Assembly: GCA_037974665.1 (NCBI GenBank)
Contig: CM075770.1
Span: 96,902,850 to 96,966,849 of the forward strand
DNA: 64,000 nucleotides
Reading direction: 5' to 3'
From: Ehretia macrophylla
Taxonomy: Eukaryota > Streptophyta > Magnoliopsida > Boraginales > Ehretiaceae
Shown: piece after piece, positions 11,950 through 24,694 of the stretch
Numbering within the stretch: position 1 is the first letter of the stretch
Layout: every line of letters begins with the position of its first letter
Position numbers and translations under genes: made by a program
The notes under the pieces: generated by a model
Told to the model about the DNA's origin: nothing
The model's database searches: none
The model's input: the letters and a program-made list of their open reading frames with translations, nothing else

Positions 11950-13223
11950 TATGTGGTCTACTATACTCGTATATAATATACTCTCTCTCTTATATGATGT
12001 TTGCGTTTACATTTTGACTTTGTTCTGCAAACCATCTAATGGAAGCCAAGGTTTGAAGAAGAATTCTTCAGCGAAAAAGTTTCTCAAAACTGGGTTGAAG
12101 CTCAAAGGTTCATCTCTTCTCTTATTCTTGTTTTTCTTTGATTGCCAAGAAAGAAACCAAATAGTCAATACCAAATTCAAATAGTTTCCTCAAGAGACGA
12201 ATGAAATAATCGAGTAGCGACATGTTGTATTCAAAGATCGAGACTCGAGTGATTGCTCATGTTTGGGTTGAAGTTAACCTTATTTTGTTTACACTTTTCC
12301 GGGATTGTGTTCTCTTGATAATTAGTTAGAAGTTGGTATTTGTTTTTGTGGTTTATCTGTTATATGAGCAGCCAAGAAAAAAATGTTTTTTCCAGTATAA
12401 TTGCTGTGTATGATGACTAAAAGATGATTAATGTATGCTTAAAGTGGAAACAGTACAGATTTTGAAGTTATTCAATGGATTTAGAAGCAATAAGTTCATG
12501 AAAAAAAATGTAGAACTAGGTTTCATTTATATCAAATTCATGGTGTGTTTGACTTCAAGTTTTCATTTCACTTCTTTTTCTTGGACTTTTCTTCTGCTGC
12601 AATAAGAAAATCTTGCATGTTCTCATTGATCTGATATAAGCGTCGCTTATCGTGCTACAACTTGTTTAATTGATAGCTTGGAATGAATCATTTATCTTTT
12701 AGTTAAAGAACTTGTTCACTATCTTAGATGAGAGGATCCTTTCTCTCATAGAATGTGTTCCTGCATCGAGTCGTATCGTCAGCACTCCAAAAGACAGAGC
12801 TCAAATTATAGATGTTTAAACTGATAGTGCCTAGTCCGAATGAGTTAATTATGGTGTCTTGCATGCAAGTTATTGCATTTAAGCATTAAAGCTGCATATG
12901 ACTAAGTCTTCTCTTTTTTCTTTTTATAGCAAATGATGCTTGCTGCCTATCCTACGAATTTGAGTAGCTAATTCTCACTAGTGCTGGGAAATTAAGAAGA
13001 ATATATCAGTGACCTTGATACTTTAAGCCAGTGGATATTCTTTATTTATTGATTCAAATTTTTCTCAATTTGGTTGTGGTTTTGTTTTGCTTCTCGTTCG
13101 TTCTGCTAAGATTCAATTTTTATTGCCATATCAATGTTGAAATTGACAAGTCTACTTTTCAATTTATACATTTTGTAAATATGGTAGTAGCTAATCTGAT
13201 TTCATTAGATTTATAGTCCAGAC
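11950..13223 (+). promoter_or_regulatory. Probable promoter / 5' untranslated region of the TGA gene
   Basis: No protein gene fits here. A TATA-rich stretch with CTCTCTCTC (11970-11990), a purine-rich block near 12030-12110 with a possible splice donor (AAAG|GTTC, about 12108), and T-rich DNA up to the start codon at 13224 would suit a leader with an intron. The transcription start and leader exons cannot be set from sequence alone. Confidence 0.35.
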
Positions 13224-16200
13224 ATGATGAATTCTACATCCACCCAGTTTGTTGCCTCAAACAATATGTCCATATATGAGCCAATGCATCAAGTTGGCAT
13301 GTGGGTAGATTTCAAAGAGAATGGCTTTCTATTCACACCTGACCCGATGGTTCCGGAGGTCGAGGCAAAATTGAGCAGCTAGGTGTAGTTTTATTTTTTC
13401 CTCCTCTTTCAACGTGTGTTACCTATCTATTGGTCTTACACCTGTTTCACATCTAATCTGATTTCTTTACATATGTAGTCTGAGGACACTTCACATGGAA
13501 TTTTAGGAGCCTCTAACAAATATGATCAAGAAGCTAGTAAACCTGTAGATAAGGTAAAGATGTTCTGTTTTCATTTAGACTTACTCGTCCTTATATCCTT
13601 TAGTATAATACTAAACAATTCCATTATGTAAAACTTCATAGTGGAGTTGCTCAACATCGAGTTTGAGTGTACTAGATCATTTAAAAGAAGTGTTTCTTTT
13701 GGTAAGAACTTATTCTGAAGTAACATATGACCATCCAAAACTAATAGGTTGAACTTCTCTACGACATGCAATGGTGGAGTTTTATTATCTTCTTTTCATA
13801 CCGCACCTTAAGTTGCAACGTTTTTCTTTGTTTCCTCTCCTGCAATCATATGTTTAAATGTGAATATGTGATACAGAACGATATCATCTACTCAAGAACC
13901 ATGGGCAAGATATCCTACATTCGCTGATTTATTCCAAACCTCTCGAAGAAGGGGTTGTGTCCTATCGTTCCTTGCGGATTCCCAGTTTTATGTTTGAGTA
14001 GTACATGTTTCCCTACCTAACTTTCGGCTCAGATCTTTTCAGTGAAAAGTGTATTTGCAAATTGCACAAGTTGAATGATGTGCATCAATAGATTCAAATA
14101 CTTATCCCCATGATCTCATATCTTCAAACAGAACATTTGATCATACATATGGGCTTTTCTATTGAGACAATGATATGACAACTTAGCTCCAGGCAGCCCA
14201 GGCCCTCACGCACGCATTATATAGATTTATATAGACCTTACTTTAGTAGCTGAAATTATATAACATCTTTAGACCTTAATTCCAGCAAAAGAGTATAATG
14301 TAAATATTGATTTCATCAATAATGCTAGTAGTATACATGTCTATCTGTGTGAGCTTGTGTGAGAGAGCATTTTTCTGTCATCTGATTTATCTAGATAACC
14401 CACAAATGTAGCAATGACCAAGTAACAAGAAGATCGAAAGCGGCATACTTTCCTGTATTTGAATGTTTGCAGAACTTCAAACTATGAGAAGAAAAATAAG
14501 CTAGTGGAAACTTTTTCCCTTTTTGGTGCCATTTAATTGGACCAAGAAGTTGCTAGATGATGGTACTATAACTTGAAAATTTATCATTATATAGTGGTAG
14601 TGGAACAAATTCTTTCCTGTGTAAAATTTCAAATTCGCCACATTCTACTTAATTAATGCATGCTTGCAATACTAATTTGCGGTTATGATCTTTAAAGATT
14701 TGTTATTTTGCAAACTTTTTGGTTTTCCTATTCTCTTCTCAAATTCCAATAGCTCTAAATGCATTTCTAGTATTAAAAAAAAAGTATATTCTTTTTACAG
14801 GTTTTGAGGCGCCTTGCTCAAAACCGTGAGGCAGCTCGTAAAAGTCGCCTCCGCAAAAAGGTATTTTTTTTTTGGGGGAGGGGGCAGGGAAAAAGTTACA
14901 TGCCCATGTCATGATATACTAGTCTATTTCTATCCATATTATATTTTGTATTTGATAGGAATGTGTTGAGTTATTGGAACTAAATCAAACAACCTGATCT
15001 GACCTCCATCGACAGGCCTATGTTCAGCAACTAGAGAATAGCAAATTGAGACTGATGCAAATAGAACAAGAGCTTGAACGAGCAAGACAACAGGTGAGAT
15101 GGAAAATTGATGTTTCATTTCTGTCCTCCATTTTCAAATCCACTGTTATAATGACACAGAAAATTACTTCCTCCATTCTTCCCTTATGGTCATTACTAAA
15201 AGAAAGAAAATTGACAAATTAACAGAACATGTCACTGCAGGGTCTAAATGTAGGCGGGGGAGGAGATGTTAGTCAGCTAGGTTATACTGGAACTTCAAAC
15301 TCAGGTTTGTTTCTTGGCTTATCATCGTTATGGCTCTGATGTTGGTGTGCCAGTCGATACTGCACTAATTTTTCATTCTTTATGGTGCATTAATATCATG
15401 GTGCTTAATTATTTGCTGTAGAAGGAGATAAAAGAATCTATTGCCTTACATGTCTTAAAGGCACTATTACTGGAAATTCATTCATGAACTACCGCTTCTT
15501 CTGGTAGATTATTCATTTCTATTATAATTTATCTGCACTAAAATGACCCTTCAGTGCTTAGAGAAATCTGGTTGCCTAATCGTATCTGTTCTGATGCCGC
15601 ACATAATCTTTACGAGCAAGTAACTTGCCAAAACAGATGTGTGTGATCAGGCAAGTGTATATTTAAACCAAAACACCTTTATAAAATTTCTGAAGTTTCA
15701 TGTCAGGAGAACGTACATAATACTATTTGTCACAAATAAAGTATGCTGTGCAAATCTGAGATGCGTATCTGCGGTGTCGGTCTATTAATTTCTCTCTTAA
15801 TTACTGCTACGGAACTCATCTCCAGAATAAAATGTAAGAGCTAGAGTTCTGCAGTCTTTCTATAACAAAATCACAAATTAAAATATTTGAAACAGTTACT
15901 TATTAATAGACATTCTTATCAATTTCATGAATGTGATTCTCCATAAGCTTCTTGCTGTCAGTATATTTTCAAGAATCTACAGCATTGAGGCATTACTTTC
16001 TGATTTTCTGTTATGTTTTACCTTCACTGTTCTCCTTTCATATAGTCCCACTGCTTCCACTGTATATTCTTCTCTTCTTTTCCTCAGAACCTTAGAATGT
16101 CATTCGCCTCCTTTTGGCGATACTATAGGTATTACTGCATTTAATAAGGAGTATGGACAATGGGTGGAAGAGCAAAATAGACAAATCAGTGAATTGAGGA

Positions 16201-18052
16201 ATGCTTTACAATCTCATGTTGGTGAAATAGATCTGCACATTCTTCTGGACAGTAGCATGAGACACTACTTTGATCTTTTCCGCATGAAAGCAACCGCTGC
16301 AAAGGCTGACGCCTTCTATATTATGTCCGGCATGTGGCAGACATCAGCTGAACGTTTATTCTTATGGATAGGCGGATTTCGCCCTTCAGAAGTTCTAAAG
16401 GTGATTGATATTTCAAATCTAATTATTCAGATAGAATGTTAGCTATTAATGTGCCTGATTTCACAAACATGAACTGGTCCACACATGCCAGAAAAATTTA
16501 TTCTATACTACATTGTCATTCTTTTTTATACACGTCCATAATTGGGAAAAAAATTAGAAACCAAGAACTATATATTCTGGAAATTTAAGGACTCATTTCA
16601 AAGATATTTATACTGAGTACTTGATATTCAAACATAATGGTCTACATCTATGGGATTATTTTTCATAAAAATATGCAAGCATAGATTGCAAATGAGCAAG
16701 TCAATTCATATATCTTCACTTCCTATGCTTAGATACATCCATCTAAATTGCGTGCATGTATGAGAGCTCTCTCGTTGCACTCGTGTGTAACAAGCTTGCC
16801 ACAATTCTGGCTCTCTTTTTCCTTATTCACCAAATGTGGGGCATGCTTACTCATAATGTTTCTCACTCCCACCAGGTTCTCATGCCTCAACTTGAGCCTT
16901 TGGCAGAACAGCAACGTCTGGATGTAGGTTATCTTAAACAATCATGTCAGCAAGCAGAAGATGCTTTATCACAGGGAATGGATAAACTACAACAAATTCT
17001 GGTTGAGACAATAGCAACTGGGCCCCTGGGTGAAGGGAGTTACCTCCCCCAATTGGGTTCTGCCATGGAAAAGTTGGAAGCTCTGGTGAGGTTCGTGAAC
17101 CAGGTAATGTAGGCTCCTGCTTCATTTCAACTAGAATTAGCATTGAGTAACTATTGATACTCTTTTCAGTACGTAAAAGTTGCCTTTAACAGTTACATGG
17201 TTCATATCCAGAAACCATTCAACAAAAATTTAACAATTTTAGTGAGATTAGAGGTCCAAATGTTGTCACAGTATATATCTTAAATCTGGAATTATTACGA
17301 AAGTCTTACCAGTATGGAAACAATAACAGTGTTTTTACTTATTTTTTCTAGTGTTCATTTCTTATTTTTCTGTGGATAAACTTATGTGGAACATTACAGT
17401 TTTTTGGTTGTTAAACTGTTTCGATTTGGAAGTTTCATGTACATCTGATTCTTTTTCTTTCTTTATGAATTGTCTACATTTTCAGATCCCTTATTTTTCT
17501 GGAAGCATCCCCTTCAAAAAATAAAATGACAAACCATATTTCCACTAATTGCCAACCGACAATTCAAATCAAAGTTTTCATTTCATTTTCAACATTTTCA
17601 ATATTTGGTTCATAGTAAAGTATTCAGAACCAGGGGCATCCATCTTGGAACATTTTGGTCAAAGTTAACTCTGAGAACACCGATATGAGAGTTGCTATCT
17701 TCTTTTCACCCCACTCCAGAAGATATACTCAGTACGAATAAATAAGTCCGTACTTTGTTTAATATACCATGTTGCAGACTGTGAAAGAAATTTCTTGTTT
17801 ACCAATTTTATGCAGCTTATACTCTTCATTTTACAACATCTGACAATTTGCATATCTGCGTATATTGCATTATTTACGTGATTTAGTTTTCTCAAACAGG
17901 CAGATCATCTTCGTCAAGAAACACTGCAACAGATGTCTCGCATCCTAACTACCAGGCAAGCAGCTCGGGCCGTCCTTGCCTTAGGAGAGTACTTTCAACG
18001 TCTCCGGGCTTTGAGCTCACTCTTGGACACTCACTCTCGTGAGACTGCTTAA
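13224..18052 (+). CDS. TGA1: TGA1a-type (clade I) bZIP transcription factor, 8 coding exons
   Basis: This encodes a nuclear factor that binds as-1/TGACG elements and works with NPR1-type co-activators in defence gene control. Exons: 13224-13358, 13479-13553, 14801-14860, 15016-15093, 15241-15304, 16129-16400, 16876-17103, 17900-18052; phases agree and give 354 residues, the family size. Domains in order: acidic/hydrophobic N-terminus with YEPMHQVGMW; basic region RRLAQNREAARKSRLRKK (about residues 73-90); leucine zipper (about 91-116); DOG1/NPR1-interaction domain with EYGQWVEEQNRQ, MSGMWQTSAERLFLWIGGF and QSCQQAEDALSQG; and the C-terminal LALGEYFQRLRALSS. Exon 1 is the weak point. Homology would extend it to 13382, but its last codon there is TAG, so I end it at the upstream in-frame donor GAG|GTCGAG. 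Only one cysteine remains in the protein. Basic-region VLRRL and zipper match the tobacco TGA1a type more than Arabidopsis TGA1. Confidence 0.88.
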
Positions 18053-18480
18053 AAATGCAAGGAAAGAATCTGGATGAGCCATTTTGGGGAATTTTTTCAG
18101 AGAATCAAGCTGGGTAGCTAAATTTACCACTTGTTTATGTTCAACTCCAATATGCTTCGTAATATCAGGTGCTGCCATTTTTAAGCAGCTTCCCACCATC
18201 GAAATTGTACATAAATGGGATATTTCACCAAGTGAAACTTCGGAATTTCACTTGACTTTTTTCTTTTTTATTGATTGTGCATTATAGTTTGTATTGCTAG
18301 GAAGTTTTCAGTCTTAGGCTTGATTCTCTAGATTTTATAGGTTATGAAATGCCAATTCTGTGGTTCTCTTTGCATATTTGGTACTTTTATATTGTGCAAA
18401 TGTGTTACATACAAAGTAGTTTTTACTACTTTGATACAGATATATAAGCGGAAAAGATCTATGCAATATGTGAACTCTCA
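18053..18480 (+). other. 3' untranslated and downstream region of the TGA gene
   Basis: Follows the stop codon directly. T-rich and without a gene; AT-rich signals consistent with polyadenylation lie around 18280-18440, but no single site is certain. Confidence 0.4.
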
Positions 18481-20250
18481 TACATCAATAACCTAGATGG
18501 GTGCTTTCCAATTCGATATCCAGGAATTCGCACTTCAACCACCAAGAGAGATAAACGGCATTTTCAGATTGTAACGGCTGGCTGTCAATGGTGGTCTGAC
18601 ACTGAATTATCTTCTTCTGAGTCTTGCCTATGCTCTGTGAGTATATTTCTATGTTCTGATTCCATATCATGTGCACATAATCTGCTATATATGTTTTGGC
18701 AGATTGATACAGATATATATCAGCTGCAGTGCTTGGAGAAAGCATTTTGGGAAACTGACTTTCATTGACATGTGTTATTCAGATTGTGACATGTTTGATC
18801 AAACATTATTTCGACAAGGTACTAAATATTCGAGTCATAAATTGACCTAGAATTTACTGAATCGTGACTCTGGCGTCTCGTATATGAATTAAAATAAATT
18901 TGAGAAATATTCACCTGAGAAAGATATTAGGCAGCACAGCAATTGCTGCATGAAAGTTTGCTGGTTTCTGATGTTGAGCCATGATACATATGGTCTGTTT
19001 TAGCATTTTGTGTAATTTCTAGTAATTTGTTTTCATGAACCCAGAGAAGCCTGGCTCAGCCGGATACATGGCTAGTTTAGAACGATCAACCAAAAATGTG
19101 AGACCTACAAAAAATATGTAAACCCACAAGATAATGTGTAGTCATAAAGAGCAATTGCTTGGAATGACCGCATGTTCTGTACGAAATTCCCTTTCTTGCT
19201 GAGGGATTTGTGGTGCTTTGTTTGGATGCGTCCTGCAAAAAGTTCTTGGATGAGATAGAGGGAACCTCAACTTTTTTTCTTTCTTTTTTTTTAACTAAAT
19301 GAGGGAACCTGAACTCTTCCACACATAAAAACAAGTTATTTCACTAACAAACAAATATTGAGGTCACACCCCAAAAATTAAGTTATGAAAAGATTTTTTC
19401 AACCGCCCGCCAACCATCCAGCTCGAGACACGTGCAGAGCTTACATAATCAGTGAGTTTTTTATACCTGGACCTCATAAAGTCTATTGAGTTGCTCTTCA
19501 ACCCGTCAATTGGATTGTACGGCAGTAAAATGAGGCTCACCCCCAACACCGCTACTACACCCCCACCCCACCCCCTCTCCTCCCCTCGCTGAAGGACTAG
19601 ATAATTTTCGTAAACTCTCAACTGATAGCATTGCTAAAGAAATACTTGTTTTCTTCTGCTGGCTCGTAGCTTCAGACCTTTTGGAGGTTATTGATCGGAA
19701 AAGCAATGGTTGAAGTTTTGTCATGTTCCTCACACCCATTTGGATTTGATAGCCAGAATTTGGAAGAGTTTGGCTTGAGGAGTTAAAAATAATCTGTGGA
19801 GAGAACGTGAAATTAGAAGCAAGAGAACTCGAGTAAAAGGATGCGCTTCAATGCCTCATCAAAAAATTAACTAATCTGGGGAGGGGCGGATGTACATTTG
19901 GAAGAGTGAGGACTATAGACCCACCGACTCTAAAAAAAAAATTATATATTAGATAGTCTGAGACTATTTTAGGCTCTTTTTAATCCGGAAAAAATCAAGT
20001 AGTCTTTAATAAAATTATTGTAAAAGAATTACATTATGTATTATAGCCTCCATTGAAAGAAAATCCTAAGATCCACCCCGCATCCGAGTTCCAACAAGTA
20101 GCAAATGATGATCTGCCAAGTACTAAGATAGTAATTCCACCCCTGTTTCATTCTAAGTTCTGTGCAGCAGTTTTGCAAACTCAATTTACAGACTACCTTT
20201 ATCATGATTAATGCAAGGATCCAACAGCCCTGCAGCTTGATTTACAATTA
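18481..20250. other. Spacer without recognised gene
   Basis: Several short frames on both strands (for example minus 18485-18745 and 19364-19621) overlap one another and match no family I know. A C-rich patch, CACCCCACCCC near 19561-19575, and a poly-T run near 19283-19293 are the only compositional features. No transposon ends recognised. Confidence 0.4.
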
Positions 20251-20697
20251 GGGGTCCGTTTGTTTGCCGTAAAATATTTTTCTGGAAAATGTTTTCCAAA
20301 TTTTACGGTATTTAATAACATCAAAAAATTGATCAACCATAAAATATTTTCTGGTCAACAATTACGGCTGCTTTTTCTTAATTTTACGATATTTGGTAAT
20401 ACCGAAAAATTGATCAACCGTAAAATATTTTTCGGTCAACAATTGCAACTAGTACAAGATTCTATAAAATGTTTTCATGTCCTTTGTGAGAAGAAAACAT
20501 TTTACGGAACTCACTGTACATTCAAACACCAGAAAATATTTTATAGTATTCTATTTTTCAGGAAAACATTTTCTCCCAATAAGTTATTTTACGGCAAACA
20601 AACAGAGCAAAGGAAAATATTTTATTTTCCAAGAAAATATTTTCCACAAAAAATATTTTACACAAACAAGTTATTTTACGGCAAACAAACGGAGCCT
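20251..20697. mobile_element. MITE with long inverted ends and an internal duplication
   Basis: The left end GGGGTCCGTTTGTTTGCCGT and the right end, read inverted, GGCTCCGTTTGTTTGCCGT share about 25 bp ending in AAAATA. Inside, a block of about 105 bp (ATTTTACGGTATTT...GGTCAACAATTACGG) is repeated in tandem with modest divergence. GTCCGTTTGTTT-type ends occur in hAT and PIF/Harbinger MITEs. The target duplication is not clean (left TTA or TACAATT, right TAG or TACAATT), so the superfamily is open. The 155-residue plus-strand frame over it is an artefact of the repeats. Confidence 0.65.
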
Positions 20698-20813
20698 AGA
20701 ATACAATTCCTTTCCCAGTTCCATTAGAGCCCCCATCTGATGAAATCGTTAATGCCAAACAGCTTTTATCAATGCTAAAAGAAAGTTGAAATGCTATAGC
20801 AGAAGGGTACAAC
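20696..20813 (-). other. Candidate exon B (phase-compatible with 21141-21258)
   Basis: On the minus strand an acceptor AACTGCAG precedes an open frame of about 39 residues ending in G-S-N-G-T-G-K-G-I-V-F and a stop codon that lies at the edge of the neighbouring MITE. Its phase fits the donor of the candidate exon at 21141-21258. I do not recognise the protein. It could be a remnant gene, a downstream untranslated exon of the PPR gene, or chance. Confidence 0.25.
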
Positions 20814-21140
20814 CTGCAGTTTTTTCCAGACCTACGGACGCGCTCGTTATTGAATTTATACATATAAATAGTAACATAACGGAAGTAAATTAGCAATACT
20901 CTTGCTATTATGTTCAAATTGTGCAAACGAACCAGATATGGCTTTTGCTCCTGAGTCAACAACTTATGTTAAGCAAATTACAGCAAAGTTTTACCTCTAG
21001 ATACAGCCATAGGTATCGGTAAGTCTTCATTAACAGAACAAGAACAGAGAGGCAGAGAGAGAGAGAGAGAACAAGAGGTGTGAAGAAAAGAATAATACAA
21101 AACTAAAAATTACAACATTCAATTTATCTAAAGCATTTAC

Positions 21141-21258
21141 CTTGGATCATTGTCCTGATACAGTGACCAGCTTACATAAAAGAAGTTGGACACTTGCTCT
21201 CCTTGGCGAAATATGTCTGGATGAAAAATTAGCATGTAATCCGTGTCTTCATTAGTAC
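21141..21258 (-). other. Candidate exon A with strong splice signals
   Basis: On the minus strand a long pyrimidine tract and TTGCTGCAG precede a 118-bp segment ending AAG|GTAAATG. One frame is open throughout and looks protein-like (start T-N-E-D-T-D-Y, end Y-Q-D-N-D-P-R). It lies downstream of the PPR stop codon on the same strand. A donor-like ACGTG|GTAAGC at about 22000 in the PPR 3' region could splice to it, making it an untranslated exon. No family recognised. Confidence 0.3.
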
Positions 21259-22183
21259 CTGCAGCAAGGAAAAAAAAAAGTAGAAAATTCTATTACATGC
21301 AAAGAACAGGATCATCAAGTTTAGTAGAAGGGGATGATTACGAATTCTGATTGCTTTTCAAGGAGATATCTATCAGTACAACCTAGAAATTTTTCCTCTT
21401 TGCAAATGCTGTGCCAACAATGCCATTGTGGAAAAGCAGTTTTCACTGATAAAACATTGGAAAATAGACTCCTAACAAATTCCGTAAGCTGTTGCTATTC
21501 CTTATAGTAATATTCAAAATGGACCATGGGTCTTATTTGTTCGAAAATAGATACTCCCTCTATCTCATCATGGTCAATTTGGAATTGCTTCTATTTTCTG
21601 TTTCTTATTTACTTTCTTTTTTTCTAGTTGATTTGGGGAAAATCTATGTGAATACTTCTAAAAAGAAAAATAAAAATATAAGAAGTACCAAATAAGAAAA
21701 GGAATCGTCAAATAATCTGACCAATCTCAAAATGTTGGCATACAGCATAAAAAATACTTCAGCTTAATAGTTTAAGGATACAGCAACTTCCAGCATCATC
21801 ATTTAAAAATGATCTTAATTCATATGAACAGCTAATGATCCATCCATTAGCTGCAATCGTAATTAAGAGGAAAAGGAAACACGAAATCAAGATCAAGAAC
21901 TGAAAATAGAAATGCAAACTTATAAATGTGCATTACCACTAATGCAAACAGGAAGATCTTGAGGTCACTAATATATCACTCGAAACAAAAAAGAGAGGCT
22001 TACCACGTTAGGCTCTAACACGGATTCAGAAATTCAAGCCACTAGATCCACCAACTATGTGTTGGTATATGAAGCAGCTGGTTGAACATCAGCACTGCCC
22101 CAGATCGGTAAGAGACTACACTCACAATGCTAGTGGCTCGTTCTTGGCTAACGGCAAGCAGCAGTTGCCTATTGCCTATGAGC
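21259..22183 (-). other. Downstream region of the PPR gene
   Basis: Contains the probable 3' untranslated region of the PPR gene (about 22000-22183). The rest is AT-rich with no gene recognised. Confidence 0.4.
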
Positions 22184-24585
22184 TCAACCTTTTTTGTCAC
22201 GAGAAGACTTTGGCTTTGCAGGTGAAGATCTAAAGGCTCCCAGAGCATCTAGAAAGAACCTTTTATTTGGGATAATACCATCTTTGTCCATATATTTTAG
22301 CAATTTCCGCAATAGCTCCTTCATGTCAGCTTTGGTATACGCCTTATAAAGAAGTTTATACGTGGAGGAATCAATGGGAAACATTCTTGTAGAATGTACA
22401 CTTTCAAAGAGCATGTCTGCTTCCATTGGCAAGCCATTTATGCAGTAGACATCAAGCATTGCATTAAGAGTTGAAACCTTCTTTTCCTTTCCAGATTCCG
22501 CCACCCTTTCAAATATCTCTCTCGCCCTTGATACACAGTCACAATATCCATACATCATGATGAGACACTCATATGTAATGAAGCTTGGATTGTATCCCAT
22601 GTCAATCATCTTTTGGAAAACTAAGTCTGCCTTCTCCCTGAGCCGTGCTTTTCCATAGTTTGTGATCATTGAATTAAATGTTGGAAGAGTTGGTTTCTCC
22701 TTGGAACGCAACAAGCTCTTAAAAACTTGTTCCATCTTGTCAAATTCTTGCCTCCTTCCATATGAATCAATCAACAAATTGAAAGAAATGATGTCTGGTT
22801 TCAGCTGTGTACTCTTCATTCGAGCAAGCACCGTCTCCATTTCTTTAATCATTCCATTTTTCCCATATGCATCCATTACACCATTAAATGTAAAGATATC
22901 AGGCGTCACAATGCTTTCATCAAGGTCTTCAAATAAAGCATTCACTTGTTCTACATTTCTTGCTTGGGCAAAAGCTCTCAAAAGGATATTGTATGTCACA
23001 ACACTGGGTCTACAACGTTCCATTGCTTTCATCTTCTCGAAATATCCCAAAGCCTTAGCCAACGCCTTGGCTTTGTCTTTGGAATGTAGATGAGCAGTAA
23101 TCAATGCATTATACACTGATGTATCCGGTCGGCAACCACTATTACGCATCTCAGAGAAAAGCCACATAGCCATTCTCGTTTGTCCTTTCTTCCCCATAAC
23201 TGATATCAACTTTGAATAAACCCCATTATCCGCTATATACCACCGTTGTTTCTGCATCCATCTGAATACCTATACTATAGAAACATAAGTGGACAAAATT
23301 CTCATTTTTGGAAATAAATGCACTATTTCTCATGGTAGAAACCTTATTTAATTCAATAAAAAACTCAATGCAAAAAGTTGACTCATCGTAAGGCCCGACA
23401 CATCCGAGATAATGGTCAAATCAATAGAGGCCTTGAACAAACGATGCAAGTCCTATGTTCATTCCCAAGGTATGAGCACAATCATGACTGCTCGTACATC
23501 ACCTTAACGACTATCACTTAGAAATACACAGATAGAAAAGGAATGCGAGGGATGCTGATACAAACTGACCATAGCATTTCTATACAATCTCAAGATTCTC
23601 ATATGCTGGTTTATATAACCACCAACAATTTTGAATACAACTTAGCCATAACTTATCTCTACCGTATTATCGGTCCTCAAACGATACCATAACAAACATC
23701 CCAATCTGTTTTCTTAATATTATCATATCAATCCTTTGAATCCGGTACCAGCGGGTATCATCCCCCAAAACAACGTTCTCTTTCAAGCCTTTTAACCAAT
23801 CGATATGACCCCGGATCTATAAACATGCATAAAAGCACACATATCTAGAAAAGGTTGGAACTGTGTAAAGAAAGCAGATACTAAGGGTCTTTCATACATA
23901 AGAGCTCAATTTCGTGTGCACGCACAAACAAGATCACATTACCGCAAAATCAGACACACAATTCACCCAAAACACGTAGTAGGACAGTCATACTTTACTG
24001 AAACCCAAAATGCAAAGATGTTATGTTCTTTTCAAATAAGTATCATTCAACAAAACAAAAACACACACAGAGAAGACACATTATCATATCAATAAATAAG
24101 CGGCTTAGACTGAAATAGTTAACCCAGAGTTATTAGTTATTACGACAGACATCTCACTCACATTCACCAAAAACACATACTGAATTGAAACACACCTCAA
24201 GGCATTGAAGCCATTGGTCAGTCTTGGCAAGCTCCTCAAAGAGCATGAAACAGTGTTCAGTTCTAACAAACTTGACATACTTGTTGAGTGTGGAGACTAA
24301 TGGCTTTTTATCATTGAAATTTCTGATTAGTAAGGAAACTAACTCCTCTGCCTCTGAAGATCCATATTGGGTGGTCTTTGGACCCGGTTTCCTCCTGGGT
24401 CGGGTCGACGACACACAGCTGACTATTATTGAATTGGGAATGGGTTGTCTTCTGCTTTGAGCAGCAGCAAGTGGGTGGTGGGTTTTTATGTAATTTAGTG
24501 ATGAGTTGTGGGTGAATTTGGGAGGTGAAAATTGAAGTGAAGAAGTAGGTGAGAATGTTGATGTGGCCATTGATGCATTTGACAT
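22184..24585 (-). CDS. EMB2453: Chloroplast P-type PPR protein, EMB2453/PPR5 ortholog
   Basis: P-type pentatricopeptide repeat proteins are helical RNA-binding proteins; maize PPR5 binds the plastid trnG-UCC group II intron region, and loss of Arabidopsis EMB2453 is embryo-lethal. Two exons: 24196-24585 and 22184-23269, joined in phase (GAG|GTGTG donor, TATAG acceptor; intron 23270-24195), give 491 residues. I chose the ATG at 24583-24585 because it begins a serine/threonine-rich, acid-poor transit-like segment; an in-frame ATG upstream at 24667-24669 is less likely. Residues about 75-135 hold the conserved pre-repeat helix region. Then come roughly ten repeats with MGKKGQTRMAMWLFSEMRNS, YNALITAHLHSKDKAKAL and LPTFNSMITNYGKAR, which match the EMB2453 family closely. 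The C-terminus ends in a short lysine/serine-rich tail. Transcription reads away from the tRNA-Trp gene just upstream. Confidence 0.9.
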
Positions 24586-24694
24586 TGTGCTGCTGCTACT
24601 TGCAATAGGGATGAGAGAGTTGCTTTGTAAATGACGATAACGCCCATGGTCATGGTCCAAAAAAAGCATATATTTTGACAAAAATGTGGGAAAT

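Noticed and set aside
12108-12184. Frame at 11951-12184 as a coding exon of the TGA gene
   Set aside because: The protein has no match to TGA N-termini and the conserved start is at 13224. It may be a leader exon at best.
20243-20708. TACAATT on both sides as an 8-bp hAT target duplication for the MITE
   Set aside because: It does not sit directly at both inverted-repeat tips, so it was not used to classify the element.
20260-20727. 155-residue plus-strand frame
   Set aside because: It lies wholly on the MITE with its internal duplication and shows no family resemblance.
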